A stretch of 64,000 bases of DNA. It comes from Myxococcales bacterium (GTDB lineage Bacteria > Myxococcota_A > UBA9160 > UBA4427). Below the pieces are notes generated by a model that had not been told where the DNA came from, made no database searches, and saw only the letters and a list, made by a program, of their open reading frames with translations. The stretch spans positions 78,053 through 142,052 of the forward strand of contig JADFNE010000003.1 in the NCBI GenBank assembly GCA_022563535.1, written 5' to 3'. Shown here piece after piece: positions 15,851 through 24,515 of this stretch (positions are counted from its first letter, which is position 1; every line of letters begins with the position of its first letter). The position numbers and the translations under genes were made by a program.

Positions 15851-16459
15851 CTATTGATCTTCGGGCGGAGCGTTCAGACTTCCCGCAATTCTTCGCTGGC
15901 GAAACCAAATTGCAGCGCGTCTCACAAGACGCGCCGGCAACGGCAGGCGGTGGCGAGTCGGTGCTTCGCCCGGACGTTGAATGGTCGTCCATTCGCCCGA
16001 GACCCGATGTTCTTCGCCGCGGGCCAGCATGACGCGAAATGGACGGTCGGGATCAAGAAAATTTCCGGCTTCGACAACCCGCACGGGCATGCTCTCGCGA
16101 TACTGCGCGGCAATTTCCTGCAACCTCGCAGAAGTGTCGTAGGCACCGGGACGAGCTTCCTGGATTGAGAGGCGAGTCTCCGCACCCAGGGTCAGGATGT
16201 CGACGACCGCACCTAGCTTGTCGGGACGGTCTTCGTTTGTGAGTCCACCGGAAACCCAGAGACAGTGGTAGTCGCGACAGATCTGCGGTCGACGCTCGTG
16301 AATCGCGCAACCCAAGACCTTGGGTTCATCGAATGCGCCCGGTTTACACTGGTGCTGGCAATCGACGCCGCCGAGCTTCTTGAGTTCGTCGACGCGAAGC
16401 ACCGTGCAACACAGCGAGCAGGCTCCACAGCTTCGAGTGGATTTCGACGACTCACTCAT
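15851..16459 (-). CDS. YkgJ-type cysteine-cluster protein
   Basis: A 202-residue protein with the YkgJ family (PF03692) pattern of metal-binding cysteines: CGACSLCC at residues 12-19, a Cys pair in DCQHQCKPG, then GCAIHERRPQICRDYHC. The family probably binds iron or zinc and its role is poorly known. The C-terminus is basic and lacks the cluster. It follows the DUF481 gene by 5 bases on the same strand, so they are likely co-transcribed. A second YkgJ-type gene lies at 41.7 kb. Confidence 0.8.
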   Translation of the reverse strand: MSESSKSTRSCGACSLCCTVLRVDELKKLGGVDCQHQCKPGAFDEPKVLGCAIHERRPQICRDYHCLWVSGGLTNEDRPDKLGAVVDILTLGAETRLSIQEARPGAYDTSARLQEIAAQYRESMPVRVVEAGNFLDPDRPFRVMLARGEEHRVSGEWTTIQRPGEAPTRHRLPLPARLVRRAAIWFRQRRIAGSLNAPPEDQ

Positions 16460-16464
16460 GACAA

Positions 16465-17241
16465 CTAGAAGTCATAACCGAGCCGGAGGTAGTAGTGGAG
16501 GTCGTTCTCGCCGACCTTCAGTGAGTCGTATTCGTTCGAGACGCCGATACTCGTGGTGAGGCCACCCTTGTCTCCGATGTCAGCTTTGAATTCTGCGTCG
16601 GAGATCACACGGAATTCCTTGGTGTCGTCGAAGTTGGGATAGTAGGTGTGAGTGGTCGAAAAACTTACGTCTTCCATGATCGCGTAGCTGCCATCGAGTC
16701 GCACGACACCTTCTGGGGAAGTCTGCGCGGTGTCAAGTTTGTCGTCGAGTTCCCAGACATGGTTGAGTCCGCCGCCAACGCTGGCGCGAAGCGTGAGATT
16801 CTCGGTTGAAACAAGCTCAGAACCGACGCTGATGGAGACACTGATGCGATGGTCCCATACTTCGAGTAGATCATTGTCGTAGCGCGAAAGTCCCAGTAGA
16901 AAAAAATAGTTGGCGAAAGGCTTCCAAGTTTCTTCGTACTCGACGAAGACCTTACGGTCCGTATCGTCCTCATCCGAGTCCACTTTTGAAAGATAGAACT
17001 GTGAGCTGATTTTGCGACGATGCTTCTCGTCTTCGTACTTCCCCTTCGCGTCCGCGATCAATTTCAATTCGTCGATCGGACCGTTCGAACCACTGAGTCC
17101 AATCCCCAGGCTGCGCGTCCACCCCTCGAGAAACGAAGTGCCGAAAAGCCCTGGCCGTGGTGTGTCGTCAGCTTCTGCGATTGCCGCGGCGGGGATCAGG
17201 AGCGCAAGCGAAAGCGCGATCAACAGGACTGTGTCGCGCAC
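16465..17241 (-). CDS. DUF481 outer-membrane beta-barrel protein
   Basis: A 258-residue secreted protein with a clear signal peptide (hydrophobic residues 5-20, cleavage near AIAEA). It has the alternating-strand pattern of the DUF481/YdiY family, e.g. KGKYEDEKHRRKISSQFYL and NYFFLLGLSRYDNDLL. It ends LHYYLRLGYDF with a C-terminal Phe, a standard outer-membrane barrel assembly signal. The function is unknown; members are often salt-induced. Lead gene of a pair with the YkgJ protein. Confidence 0.82.
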   Translation of the reverse strand: MRDTVLLIALSLALLIPAAAIAEADDTPRPGLFGTSFLEGWTRSLGIGLSGSNGPIDELKLIADAKGKYEDEKHRRKISSQFYLSKVDSDEDDTDRKVFVEYEETWKPFANYFFLLGLSRYDNDLLEVWDHRISVSISVGSELVSTENLTLRASVGGGLNHVWELDDKLDTAQTSPEGVVRLDGSYAIMEDVSFSTTHTYYPNFDDTKEFRVISDAEFKADIGDKGGLTTSIGVSNEYDSLKVGENDLHYYLRLGYDF

Positions 17242-17336
17242 GATGGGTTACCTCTCGATGTGAAGCGTAGGGGCACGGGGAGCTGGATCCATATCCGCAG
17301 TCGAATTCAATTGGATGGCTCGATTCGGAGATTCAT

Positions 17337-18326
17337 CTAAAGAGATCGCCACACCATGTAGGTCAGGTAACTCAAAAGTAGTCCAGCACCTTCCCAGCGC
17401 AGAATCAGGCGGCTATGGGTCCGCGCGACCAACAGAAGCGCGAGTGAGAGAACCGCCGTGATGGCGAGATCCAGCAATCCACCCATCGGAATTACGATGG
17501 GCATGACCACGGAGGTCAAGCCGCAGACCAGCAAGATATTGAAGATGTTGGATCCGACGACGCCCCCGACCGCGATTGCCAACTCACCCCGGCGGACCGC
17601 GGATAACGTGGCGACCAGTTCGGGCAGACTGGTTCCGACGGAAACCACCGTCAGGCCCACAACGACTTCGGGAACGCCCAGGATCAGGGCGACTGCGACA
17701 GCGCCGTCGACTGTGAAATGAGCACCGAGGAGCAGGCCGACGAGACCGATGACGATCTGGGTTAGGTCTCGGGATACGTGTTTGCTCGTCGCAGCATCTG
17801 AAACTTGTTCGGGAACGGCGTCGCCGTTTGCGATGCTGCGATTCTTTGCCGAACGCTGCCTGATCAGATCCCCGACCGTGTAGAAGATGAACACGACGAA
17901 GAAGAGAAGGAAAATCAGTCCGTCACTGCGAGAGTATTGAGCGACGCTTTCGCCGAGCAAGACATCGCTCGCCATGACGGACGCCGCAGCGACCGCGAGG
18001 ATCATCATGGGCAATTCGCGCCGGGTGACGAGCCCATCGATCGGAAGCGGGCGAATCAGCGCCGAGAGGCCGATGATCAACCCGATGTTGGCCAGGTTCG
18101 AACCAAAGATGTTGCCGAACGCGAGATTTCCTGAGCCGTTGAATGCCGCTCCGAGACTGACGGCAAGTTCGGGGGCGCTGGTGCCGAAGGCCACGACCGT
18201 CAGTCCGACGGCCAGGGGCGAGATGCCGAGGGATCGCGCCAGGGATGAGGCGCCGCGCACCATCAGGTCGCCCCCGAGCACGAGAATCGTCATGCCGCCG
18301 ACCATTTGCAGTAGATGGATCAGCAT
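17337..18326 (-). CDS. CaCA family calcium/sodium:proton antiporter
   Basis: A 329-residue cation exchanger of the YrbG type. The two inverted alpha-repeats that form the ion site are visible: FGTSAPELAVSLGAAFNG with GNIFGSNLANIGLIIG in the first half, and VGTSLPELVATLSAVRRG with GGVVGSNIFNILLVCG in the second. About ten helices are split by an acidic/basic cytoplasmic loop around residues 150-190. It exports Ca2+ in exchange for Na+ or H+. The start is 250 bases from the divergent mini-secretin gene, leaving a shared promoter region. Confidence 0.9.
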   Translation of the reverse strand: MLIHLLQMVGGMTILVLGGDLMVRGASSLARSLGISPLAVGLTVVAFGTSAPELAVSLGAAFNGSGNLAFGNIFGSNLANIGLIIGLSALIRPLPIDGLVTRRELPMMILAVAAASVMASDVLLGESVAQYSRSDGLIFLLFFVVFIFYTVGDLIRQRSAKNRSIANGDAVPEQVSDAATSKHVSRDLTQIVIGLVGLLLGAHFTVDGAVAVALILGVPEVVVGLTVVSVGTSLPELVATLSAVRRGELAIAVGGVVGSNIFNILLVCGLTSVVMPIVIPMGGLLDLAITAVLSLALLLVARTHSRLILRWEGAGLLLSYLTYMVWRSL

Positions 18327-18576
18327 TGGCGTCCGTATTCCGAGTCGTCGCGGGGGACTGGCTGGCGAGAGTGGGGGTCGGGATGTTCAGTATTCATGCT
18401 TGTCGGGTACGAGATAGGACAAAATCTCGAAGTCGTCCATTGCAGTCCCGTTGACATCGGCTGGAGCGCGTTCGGCGGCGATTCCGGTCATTCCAGCCAC
18501 TCGGGCAGCAGCAATGAGAACCTGGAGTTGCCGGATTCAGACGTTCGCGACAATCAAGTCGGGTATCTTCCTCGAC

Positions 18577-19410
18577 ATGCGTCACTTTAGAATTGTGCTG
18601 GCCCTGCTTCTGATGCTCGGCCCGTCGAGCGCCCGAGCGCAACGTGTCACTGAGGTCTTCGTTCCCAACCATCGAATCGCGGAAGAACTCATGCCCGTGG
18701 CCCAGGCAGCGATTGGATCGGAAGGATCTGCGACCCTCGACGCCCGAAGCAACTCGGTGATCTTGATCGGGCCCAGGGGTATCGTGGATGAAGCGCTGGC
18801 CTTGTTGAAGCGGCAAGATCGCCGGACGCCTGTGGTGCTCATCCACTACCAGAGCCTCGCTCTTTCGGAACTCGCTCGGGCAGGGCTCGAGATTGACTGG
18901 GAAATCGAAGTCGGAATGGGGGTGGGGAGGGTGTCGGTTTCTTCAGCGAACGCGTCAATGGGTTCGTCATCGGCGGAGGTCAGAGGCCGGTTCTATCGAA
19001 CGGGCGAGAGCGAGGCCTTTTCCGGCCGGCTGCGAATTTTGAGTGGACAGGTTGGGCATGTCGGGCGCGGCCGAACGGTACCGCTCGAGGGACGCGATCT
19101 GTTGGGTCGCGTCGTGTTGGGCAGCGCCACAGCCGAACGCGGATTTAGCGCCAGTCCACGGGTACTCGGCAACGGGCGCATCCAGTTGGAGTTCACCAAC
19201 ACAGAGGCGACGGTTGACGACGCGGGTCGGGTCGAATTCTCGAACGCTACGACGACCCTGATCGTCGACCCCGGCGAAACTGTCGCGATCGGGTCTCTCG
19301 CACAGTCGAGTCGGGTTGAGAAAAAGGGCGGCAAGTTTTATTCAACCCGCATTTCGACACGATCCAGTGAAGACAAGCGGATATTTCTCCTGACCCTCGA
19401 GGTCGAGTGA
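18577..19410 (+). CDS. Mini-secretin-like periplasmic/outer-membrane protein
   Basis: A 277-residue protein starting at ATG 18577, which begins directly with a signal peptide (RHFRIVLALLLMLGPSSARAQ). Residues about 25-85 resemble a secretin N1 ring domain (VFVPNHRIAEELMPVAQAAI, then DARSNSVILIGPRGIVDEALALL). The rest resembles a short secretin core: SGRLRILSGQVGHVG, SPRVLGNGRIQLEFTN and TLIVDPGETVAIGSLAQ. It is far shorter than GspD/PilQ and lacks the clear lipid-interacting C-terminal end. It might be a stand-alone secretin relative or a periplasmic accessory. It has no secretion neighbours. Confidence 0.5.
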   Translation: MRHFRIVLALLLMLGPSSARAQRVTEVFVPNHRIAEELMPVAQAAIGSEGSATLDARSNSVILIGPRGIVDEALALLKRQDRRTPVVLIHYQSLALSELARAGLEIDWEIEVGMGVGRVSVSSANASMGSSSAEVRGRFYRTGESEAFSGRLRILSGQVGHVGRGRTVPLEGRDLLGRVVLGSATAERGFSASPRVLGNGRIQLEFTNTEATVDDAGRVEFSNATTTLIVDPGETVAIGSLAQSSRVEKKGGKFYSTRISTRSSEDKRIFLLTLEVE

Positions 19411-19611
19411 ACCCTTGAGCAACTTGTCTGCGGTAGTAGCCACGCGGAACACGAAACTGTGACCCCGATCACGCCAAGAGTATGGAATGTGATCTAAAAT
19501 CTGAATGTGCTCAGGCTTTCGCAGTACCGGACGAGAGGACGAGAGATAGTGGCGTGATAACCACGTGCCAAAGTCCAAAACGGTGAGTGCGCGACGCTTG
19601 AGGAGTTATTC

Positions 19612-20193
19612 ATGATCCAGTGGACTCGACGACGACCCAGTTCCGCCTTGCTCGGGGTACTTGGTGTAGTCCTCGGTTTGGTCGGCAACAGTCCGGCGAC
19701 CGCCGGTGAATGGGCCTTCGTGGGCGCGCGCTATCAGGGAATGGGCGGTGCCGGCGTTGCGGCGGTCAACGATTCGTTCGCTTCGTATTGGAACCCCGCC
19801 GCACTCGGGTACGCCCAGTCTTACGACGTGGCGCTCAATGCTGACATCATGGCTACCGCGGAGGGAGATATCATCAGAACGATCGATGAGCTCGAAGATC
19901 TCGTTGGCAGTTCAGAATTCGACACCCTTGTCACGCAACTGGAAGCCGATATGGGGCTCGACGCAGGCGCGACTGCCACCCTCGCGGACCTGGAGGCGCA
20001 ACTACTTGAGTTGGGTGCAACTGAGGACGGAGTCATTGGCAATACCACCGGTGGCTTTGGTCTGCGGGTATGGGTCTTGAGCCTGAACCTCGCTGCTGGC
20101 TACTCGCCGAACAAGGTCGACGTCAGGGACGGCGACACGTTCGCGAGCCGGGTCAACGCTTCTGCAGTGCTCGCGGTTCGCGGAAAGTTCTAG
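19612..20193 (+). CDS. Short TraF-like (PF13729-type) outer-membrane protein
   Basis: A 193-residue secreted protein, with GAGGAG before ATG 19612 and a signal peptide ending near SPATAGEW. The mature N-terminus (FVGARYQGMGGAGVAAVNDS followed by FASYWNPAALGYAQ) is the hallmark of the TraF_2/FadL-like barrel family, usually about 350-400 residues. Here the sequence stops at TAG after a strand ending AVRGKF, about half the usual length. The terminal Phe still suits an outer-membrane protein. Either a short member or a truncated gene. Confidence 0.55.
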   Translation: MIQWTRRRPSSALLGVLGVVLGLVGNSPATAGEWAFVGARYQGMGGAGVAAVNDSFASYWNPAALGYAQSYDVALNADIMATAEGDIIRTIDELEDLVGSSEFDTLVTQLEADMGLDAGATATLADLEAQLLELGATEDGVIGNTTGGFGLRVWVLSLNLAAGYSPNKVDVRDGDTFASRVNASAVLAVRGKF

Positions 20194-20214
20194 ACCGCGC
20201 ATGACCCCCGGGCG

Positions 20215-21072
20215 TTAGAGGCTGGGCGGCGAAAAGGTCGGATTGCGACCCAGACGGATGTCCTCGAGGCGGGTGTTGCAGGCGTCCCGCCAACTGTCCT
20301 CCGCCAGAATGTAAAAACGGTCCTGTTGAATCGCTTCGAAGACTCGGTCTGCCATCACGGAAGGATCGAGGCCGCCTTTGGCGATGCCGTCGGCCAGCGC
20401 GCCAACCACCAGCTTGCCCGATTGGGTGATCGGCGGTGCGCCGTCCGCGTTCTTGTAGCTTTCGGGTCGAACGCGTTCAGATTCTGCGATCCCCGTGTTG
20501 ATCAACTCCGGGCACAGGACCGAAACGCCGAGTTTGCTCTGGGTGACTTTCATTTCGTGGTAGAGGCATTCGCTGAAGGCCAGCACGGCGTGTTTGCTCA
20601 TGTGGTATGCCCCGGCAAAGGGCATCGTGGTGAGGGCCGCCATGGAAGCGGTGTTCACCACATGGCCAGGGGTGTTCTGGGCGAGCATCCTCGGGACGAA
20701 GCTGCGAACCCCGTGCACGACTCCGAAGGTGTTTACGCCCAGCTGCCACTGATAATCTTTGATGTCGACTTCCCAACACAATCCCCCACTGAGAACGCCG
20801 GCGTTGTTGCACAGAATGTGGACCGCGCCGAATGCACTGAACGCAGCGTCGGCGAATGCGTCTACGGAGTCTTGACGACTGACATCGCAGTGGTGCACTT
20901 CGATCTTTACGCCGGGTTTTTCGATCAGCGCACGGGTCTCTTCCAAACCGGCGTCGTCCATGTCGGCGAGCATCAGGTGGCAACCCACATCGGCAAACTT
21001 CACCGCCAGAGCTCGACCAATGCCACTCGCCGCACCGGTGACGACCGCAACTTTGTCTACAAAATTCTGCAT
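20215..21072 (-). CDS. Short-chain dehydrogenase/reductase (SDR)
   Basis: Classical NAD(P)-dependent SDR, 285 residues from ATG 21072, chosen for the GAGG at proper spacing and the start MQNFVDKVAVVTGAASGIG at the fold's first strand. Nucleotide motif TGAASGIG, NNAGVLSGG, catalytic Ser in TASMAAL and YHMSK (Tyr/Lys). The C-terminal part (GLDPSVMADRVFEAIQQDRFYILAE) is common in SDRs of actinobacterial/proteobacterial lipid or steroid catabolism. The substrate is unknown. Confidence 0.87.
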   Translation of the reverse strand: MQNFVDKVAVVTGAASGIGRALAVKFADVGCHLMLADMDDAGLEETRALIEKPGVKIEVHHCDVSRQDSVDAFADAAFSAFGAVHILCNNAGVLSGGLCWEVDIKDYQWQLGVNTFGVVHGVRSFVPRMLAQNTPGHVVNTASMAALTTMPFAGAYHMSKHAVLAFSECLYHEMKVTQSKLGVSVLCPELINTGIAESERVRPESYKNADGAPPITQSGKLVVGALADGIAKGGLDPSVMADRVFEAIQQDRFYILAEDSWRDACNTRLEDIRLGRNPTFSPPSL

Positions 21073-21148
21073 TGGAAGCATCCTCGTCAATTGGGAACCC
21101 CAGTATCTCACAACCCTGCCGCGGTAGCGATCGACTAAGCTCCGCGAA

Positions 21149-22171
21149 ATGGGCTCCCGCTGCAAAACCGTCGTACGAAAACTCTGCGAATGTACCGTTT
21201 GGGTGGTTGTTGCTTTTGTCGTGGTTGGCGTCGATGCTTCCAGCGTCCAGGCTCATCCGCTAGCGCCTTCTCTGCTAGAAATGCGCGAGCAGGTGGACGG
21301 TGTCTATACGGTTCGCTGGAAGACGCCGAATTTACGCGCGCCAGGGGTCGAACTCGAGCCTCGATTGCCTGCGCGTTGCCTCGCGATCACAGAGAAGTCG
21401 GCCGAGGTGCTGGCGACCTCGTTGGAAGAGCGCTGGCGGGTCGATTGCGGAGCGCAGGGTATGGACGGCTCGACGCTCGGAATTTCGGGGCTCGACCGCA
21501 GCCGCACCAACGCATTGATCCGGGTCGTGTTTGCCGACGGTCGCGTGGCCAAGGGATTGATCCCGTCCGACGCGACCGAGTTTCAGGTCGTCGCGGGTCG
21601 GGGAGTTGCGCGCAGCTACCTCAAACTGGGCTTTGAACACATTGCGTTGGGCCCCGACCACTTGTTGTTCATCATGGGATTGCTGCTGTTGATCGTCGGG
21701 ACCCGCAAACTCCTCGGTGCGATCACCGCCTTTACCCTCGGACATAGCCTGACCCTCGGGTTCGCAATCTTTGACCTGATTCACGTTCCGCAACAATGGG
21801 TTGAGGTAGGCATCGCGATCAGCCTGGTGGTGGTGGCCCTCGAGTTGGTGCGCCGAGATCAGCGGGTGAGATCGCTGTTGCGCGAGCACCCGTGGTTCGC
21901 GTCCTTCGGTTTCGGTTTGCTGCACGGGTTGGGGTTTGCGGGGGCGCTGCGGGAAGCCGGGTTGCCCAGCGACGAAATCCCGTCGGCCTTGTTGTTCTTC
22001 AACCTCGGCATTGAAGCGGGGCAGTTGGCCTTCATCGCCGTCATGCTCGGGATCATTGCATCGCTTCGGAAGACGCCGGTGCGTCGAGTCTGGGTCGATC
22101 GCGTGTCCGCGTATGCAATCGGGTCCCTGGCCGTTTTTTGGATGCTCGAGCGCGGCGCCGCGCTGTTTTGA
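21149..22171 (+). CDS. HupE/UreJ family membrane protein
   Basis: A 340-residue protein with an N-terminal signal helix ending near VQAHPLAPS, a periplasmic beta domain to about residue 150, then six membrane helices. The membrane part matches HupE/UreJ_2 proteins: FEHIALGPDHLLFIMGLLLL, FTLGHSLTLGFA, GFGLLHGLGFAG and FNLGIEAGQL. The His and Asp residues in these helices suggest metal (Ni/Co) handling or transport. No hydrogenase or urease genes lie nearby, so its metal is uncertain. The stop at 22171 abuts the convergent DUF255 gene. Confidence 0.82.
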   Translation: MGSRCKTVVRKLCECTVWVVVAFVVVGVDASSVQAHPLAPSLLEMREQVDGVYTVRWKTPNLRAPGVELEPRLPARCLAITEKSAEVLATSLEERWRVDCGAQGMDGSTLGISGLDRSRTNALIRVVFADGRVAKGLIPSDATEFQVVAGRGVARSYLKLGFEHIALGPDHLLFIMGLLLLIVGTRKLLGAITAFTLGHSLTLGFAIFDLIHVPQQWVEVGIAISLVVVALELVRRDQRVRSLLREHPWFASFGFGLLHGLGFAGALREAGLPSDEIPSALLFFNLGIEAGQLAFIAVMLGIIASLRKTPVRRVWVDRVSAYAIGSLAVFWMLERGAALF

Positions 22172-24481
22172 TCAGGGATACGGATTGATCTCTGCGATTT
22201 GACGGGCGAACTCGCTCGGCGACTCCGTGGGAAATTTGCAGACGCGATTCTCGCAGACATACGCCGTGACCTTGCCGCGCCGCGCTCGCTTGTTCTTCAG
22301 CATGGGGGAGAGCTTTGCGTGGGCTTCGAGATCGACGCCCTGAACGACGACGGACAACGTGCGGTTGGGCAGGAATGCACTCCGCAGTGGAGCGAGCATC
22401 GCGTCGAGATCGGGACCGGGTCCGGTGCTGACCACGATGATCTCCTTCGGCGTGTCGAGTTGGTAGTCCACGGCGAGGAACATCTCTGCGACTCCACTCG
22501 GGCTACTGACCAGCGAGCCATGAAACGCGGCCAGCAGCATTTCAGCTGATTCCTGGTATCCGACTTCGCCGGTATAGACGTACAGCCGCATCAGGTTGAG
22601 CGCTGCAATCGAGTTACCCGATGGAATCGCACCATCGTGGCCCGACTTTTCGCGTACGAGCAGTTTTTCAGCGTCGTCGGCCGTCTTGAAGTAGCCGCCG
22701 CCCTGGGTGTCCAGATAGTGCCGGTCGAGTACCGACTGCAGCGCGATGGCTTCTTGCAGCCATCGTGGCTCTGGCTGGGCTTCGTATAGATCGAGCAAAG
22801 CTTTGATGAAGAAGGCGTAGTCCTCGAGAAACGCCGGCCCCGAGGCAGTGTTGTCCTTGAAGACCCGAACGAGTCGCGACTCTCGCCGCATGTTATCGAG
22901 TATGAACTGGGCCGCAGTGGCCGCGCGAGCAATGAAGTCCGCGTCGTCGAAGGCGAAACCGGCGCGGGCAAAGGCCGAAATCATCAAACCGTTCCAACCG
23001 ACCAGGACTTTGTCGTCGAGCAGCGGGGCAGGGCGCTGGCTGCGGGTTTCGTAGAGTTGCGCCCGTGCGCTGGCGAGGTTCTCGAGCAGGGTGTCCACGC
23101 CAATCCCGAGTTCCGCAGCGACTTCAGCATCGCTGCGCCAGACGCGAAAGATGTTTCGACTCTCGAAGTTGCCCAGGGACGTAACGCCGTAGTAGGCCTC
23201 GATCTCCTTGGCTCGCTTTGGGCCGATCGCCTCGTTGATCTCTGCCGGGGTCCAACTGAAGAAATAGCCTTCTTCTGATTCGCCCTGAAGATTCATGCTG
23301 TCGGCGTCGGTCGCAGAAAAGAATGCGCCGCCTGGGGCCGTCATCTCCTTGGCGACATAACGGAGTGTCTTTTTGCAGACGTCGGCAAACGACTGTCGCT
23401 TGGTTTTCTGCCACGCCTCCAGGTAATCCTGGGCGAGCAGGGCGTTGTCGTAGAGCATCTTTTCGAAGTGCGGCACCAGCCACTTCGTGTCGGTGGAATA
23501 GCGGTGGAAGCCGCCCCCCACCTGGTCGTGAATCCCTCCGGCGGCCATTTTTTCGAGGGCCAGGCTGGCGATTTCAACCGAGCGCTCGTCACCCGTGCGG
23601 TTCGCATAGCGCAACAGGAAGCGCACTGGCAAAGACGAGGGGAACTTCGGCGCGCGATTCATCCCACCCCAGGTCGGGTCCGAGTGGTCGCTGTAATGCT
23701 GGGCGAGATTTCGCAGGGCATCGGTGGGAATGGCTTCACTGGTGGTAGCGATGCTGCCTGCGAGATTTTTACGGATGTAATCCGCGAGTTGGTCGGCCTG
23801 TTGTTCAAAGCGTGCGGGATTTTCAGCGTACTGGCTGGAAATGGCTTCGAGGGCTTGGCGAAAACTCGGTCGCCCGCCGCGAGGGGTTGGGGGGAAATAG
23901 GTGCCGCCGTAGAAGGGCTTGCGTTCCGGGGTGACGAAAACGTTGAGAGGCCAGCCGCCACTGATTCCCATCGCGTGCACGGCCGCCATGTAAATGGCGT
24001 CGATGTCCGGGCGAACTTCGCGGTCGATCTTGATCGCGATGAAGTTCGCATTCAAATACGCGGCGAGAGCTGGATCATCGAACGACTCTTCTTCCATGAC
24101 GTGGCACCAATGGCAGGTCGAGTATCCGATACTGACGAGGACGGGTCGCTTCAGGCGTTTTGCGGTAGCGAAGGCATCGTCGCCCCAGGGAAACCAATTG
24201 ACGGGATTGTGTGCGTGCTGTTGAAGATAGGGGCTGGTTTCCAGCAGCAGGCGATTGGTGAACAGAGGCGCGCCGTCCGTCGAAAGATTGCGGGTTCTCG
24301 GAACATAGTCCGATCCCTTGTTGGCCAGATGTTCGGCCAGGGTGCGCCGGACCTCGTCCGGGAGCGCCGGTGCACCGGGGGCAGCTTTGGGAATCGATTC
24401 GAGGTTCACCGGGCTCTTGCCCTCAGCTGTGCTCGACATGGCGATGAGCACGATGAGAAAGGTGGTTGACGCACGCAACAT
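22172..24481 (-). CDS. DUF255 thioredoxin-fold protein (YyaL/SSP411 family)
   Basis: A 769-residue protein. ATG 24481 is preceded by AGGAG and starts a signal-like hydrophobic stretch ([16 protein letters not shown]). The N-terminal thioredoxin-like domain carries [16 protein letters not shown], with active-site Cys123 and Cys126. A long (alpha/alpha)6-barrel-type domain follows ([36 protein letters not shown]), as in the YyaL/spermatogenesis-associated protein 20 family. Function in bacteria is not established; the possible export here is unusual and worth noting. It follows the translocase-like gene by 34 bases on the same strand. Confidence 0.88.
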   Translation of the reverse strand: MLRASTTFLIVLIAMSSTAEGKSPVNLESIPKAAPGAPALPDEVRRTLAEHLANKGSDYVPRTRNLSTDGAPLFTNRLLLETSPYLQQHAHNPVNWFPWGDDAFATAKRLKRPVLVSIGYSTCHWCHVMEEESFDDPALAAYLNANFIAIKIDREVRPDIDAIYMAAVHAMGISGGWPLNVFVTPERKPFYGGTYFPPTPRGGRPSFRQALEAISSQYAENPARFEQQADQLADYIRKNLAGSIATTSEAIPTDALRNLAQHYSDHSDPTWGGMNRAPKFPSSLPVRFLLRYANRTGDERSVEIASLALEKMAAGGIHDQVGGGFHRYSTDTKWLVPHFEKMLYDNALLAQDYLEAWQKTKRQSFADVCKKTLRYVAKEMTAPGGAFFSATDADSMNLQGESEEGYFFSWTPAEINEAIGPKRAKEIEAYYGVTSLGNFESRNIFRVWRSDAEVAAELGIGVDTLLENLASARAQLYETRSQRPAPLLDDKVLVGWNGLMISAFARAGFAFDDADFIARAATAAQFILDNMRRESRLVRVFKDNTASGPAFLEDYAFFIKALLDLYEAQPEPRWLQEAIALQSVLDRHYLDTQGGGYFKTADDAEKLLVREKSGHDGAIPSGNSIAALNLMRLYVYTGEVGYQESAEMLLAAFHGSLVSSPSGVAEMFLAVDYQLDTPKEIIVVSTGPGPDLDAMLAPLRSAFLPNRTLSVVVQGVDLEAHAKLSPMLKNKRARRGKVTAYVCENRVCKFPTESPSEFARQIAEINPYP

Positions 24482-24515
24482 AAACAAACTCCTAAAGCGA
24501 TGCCGATTGATCCCA

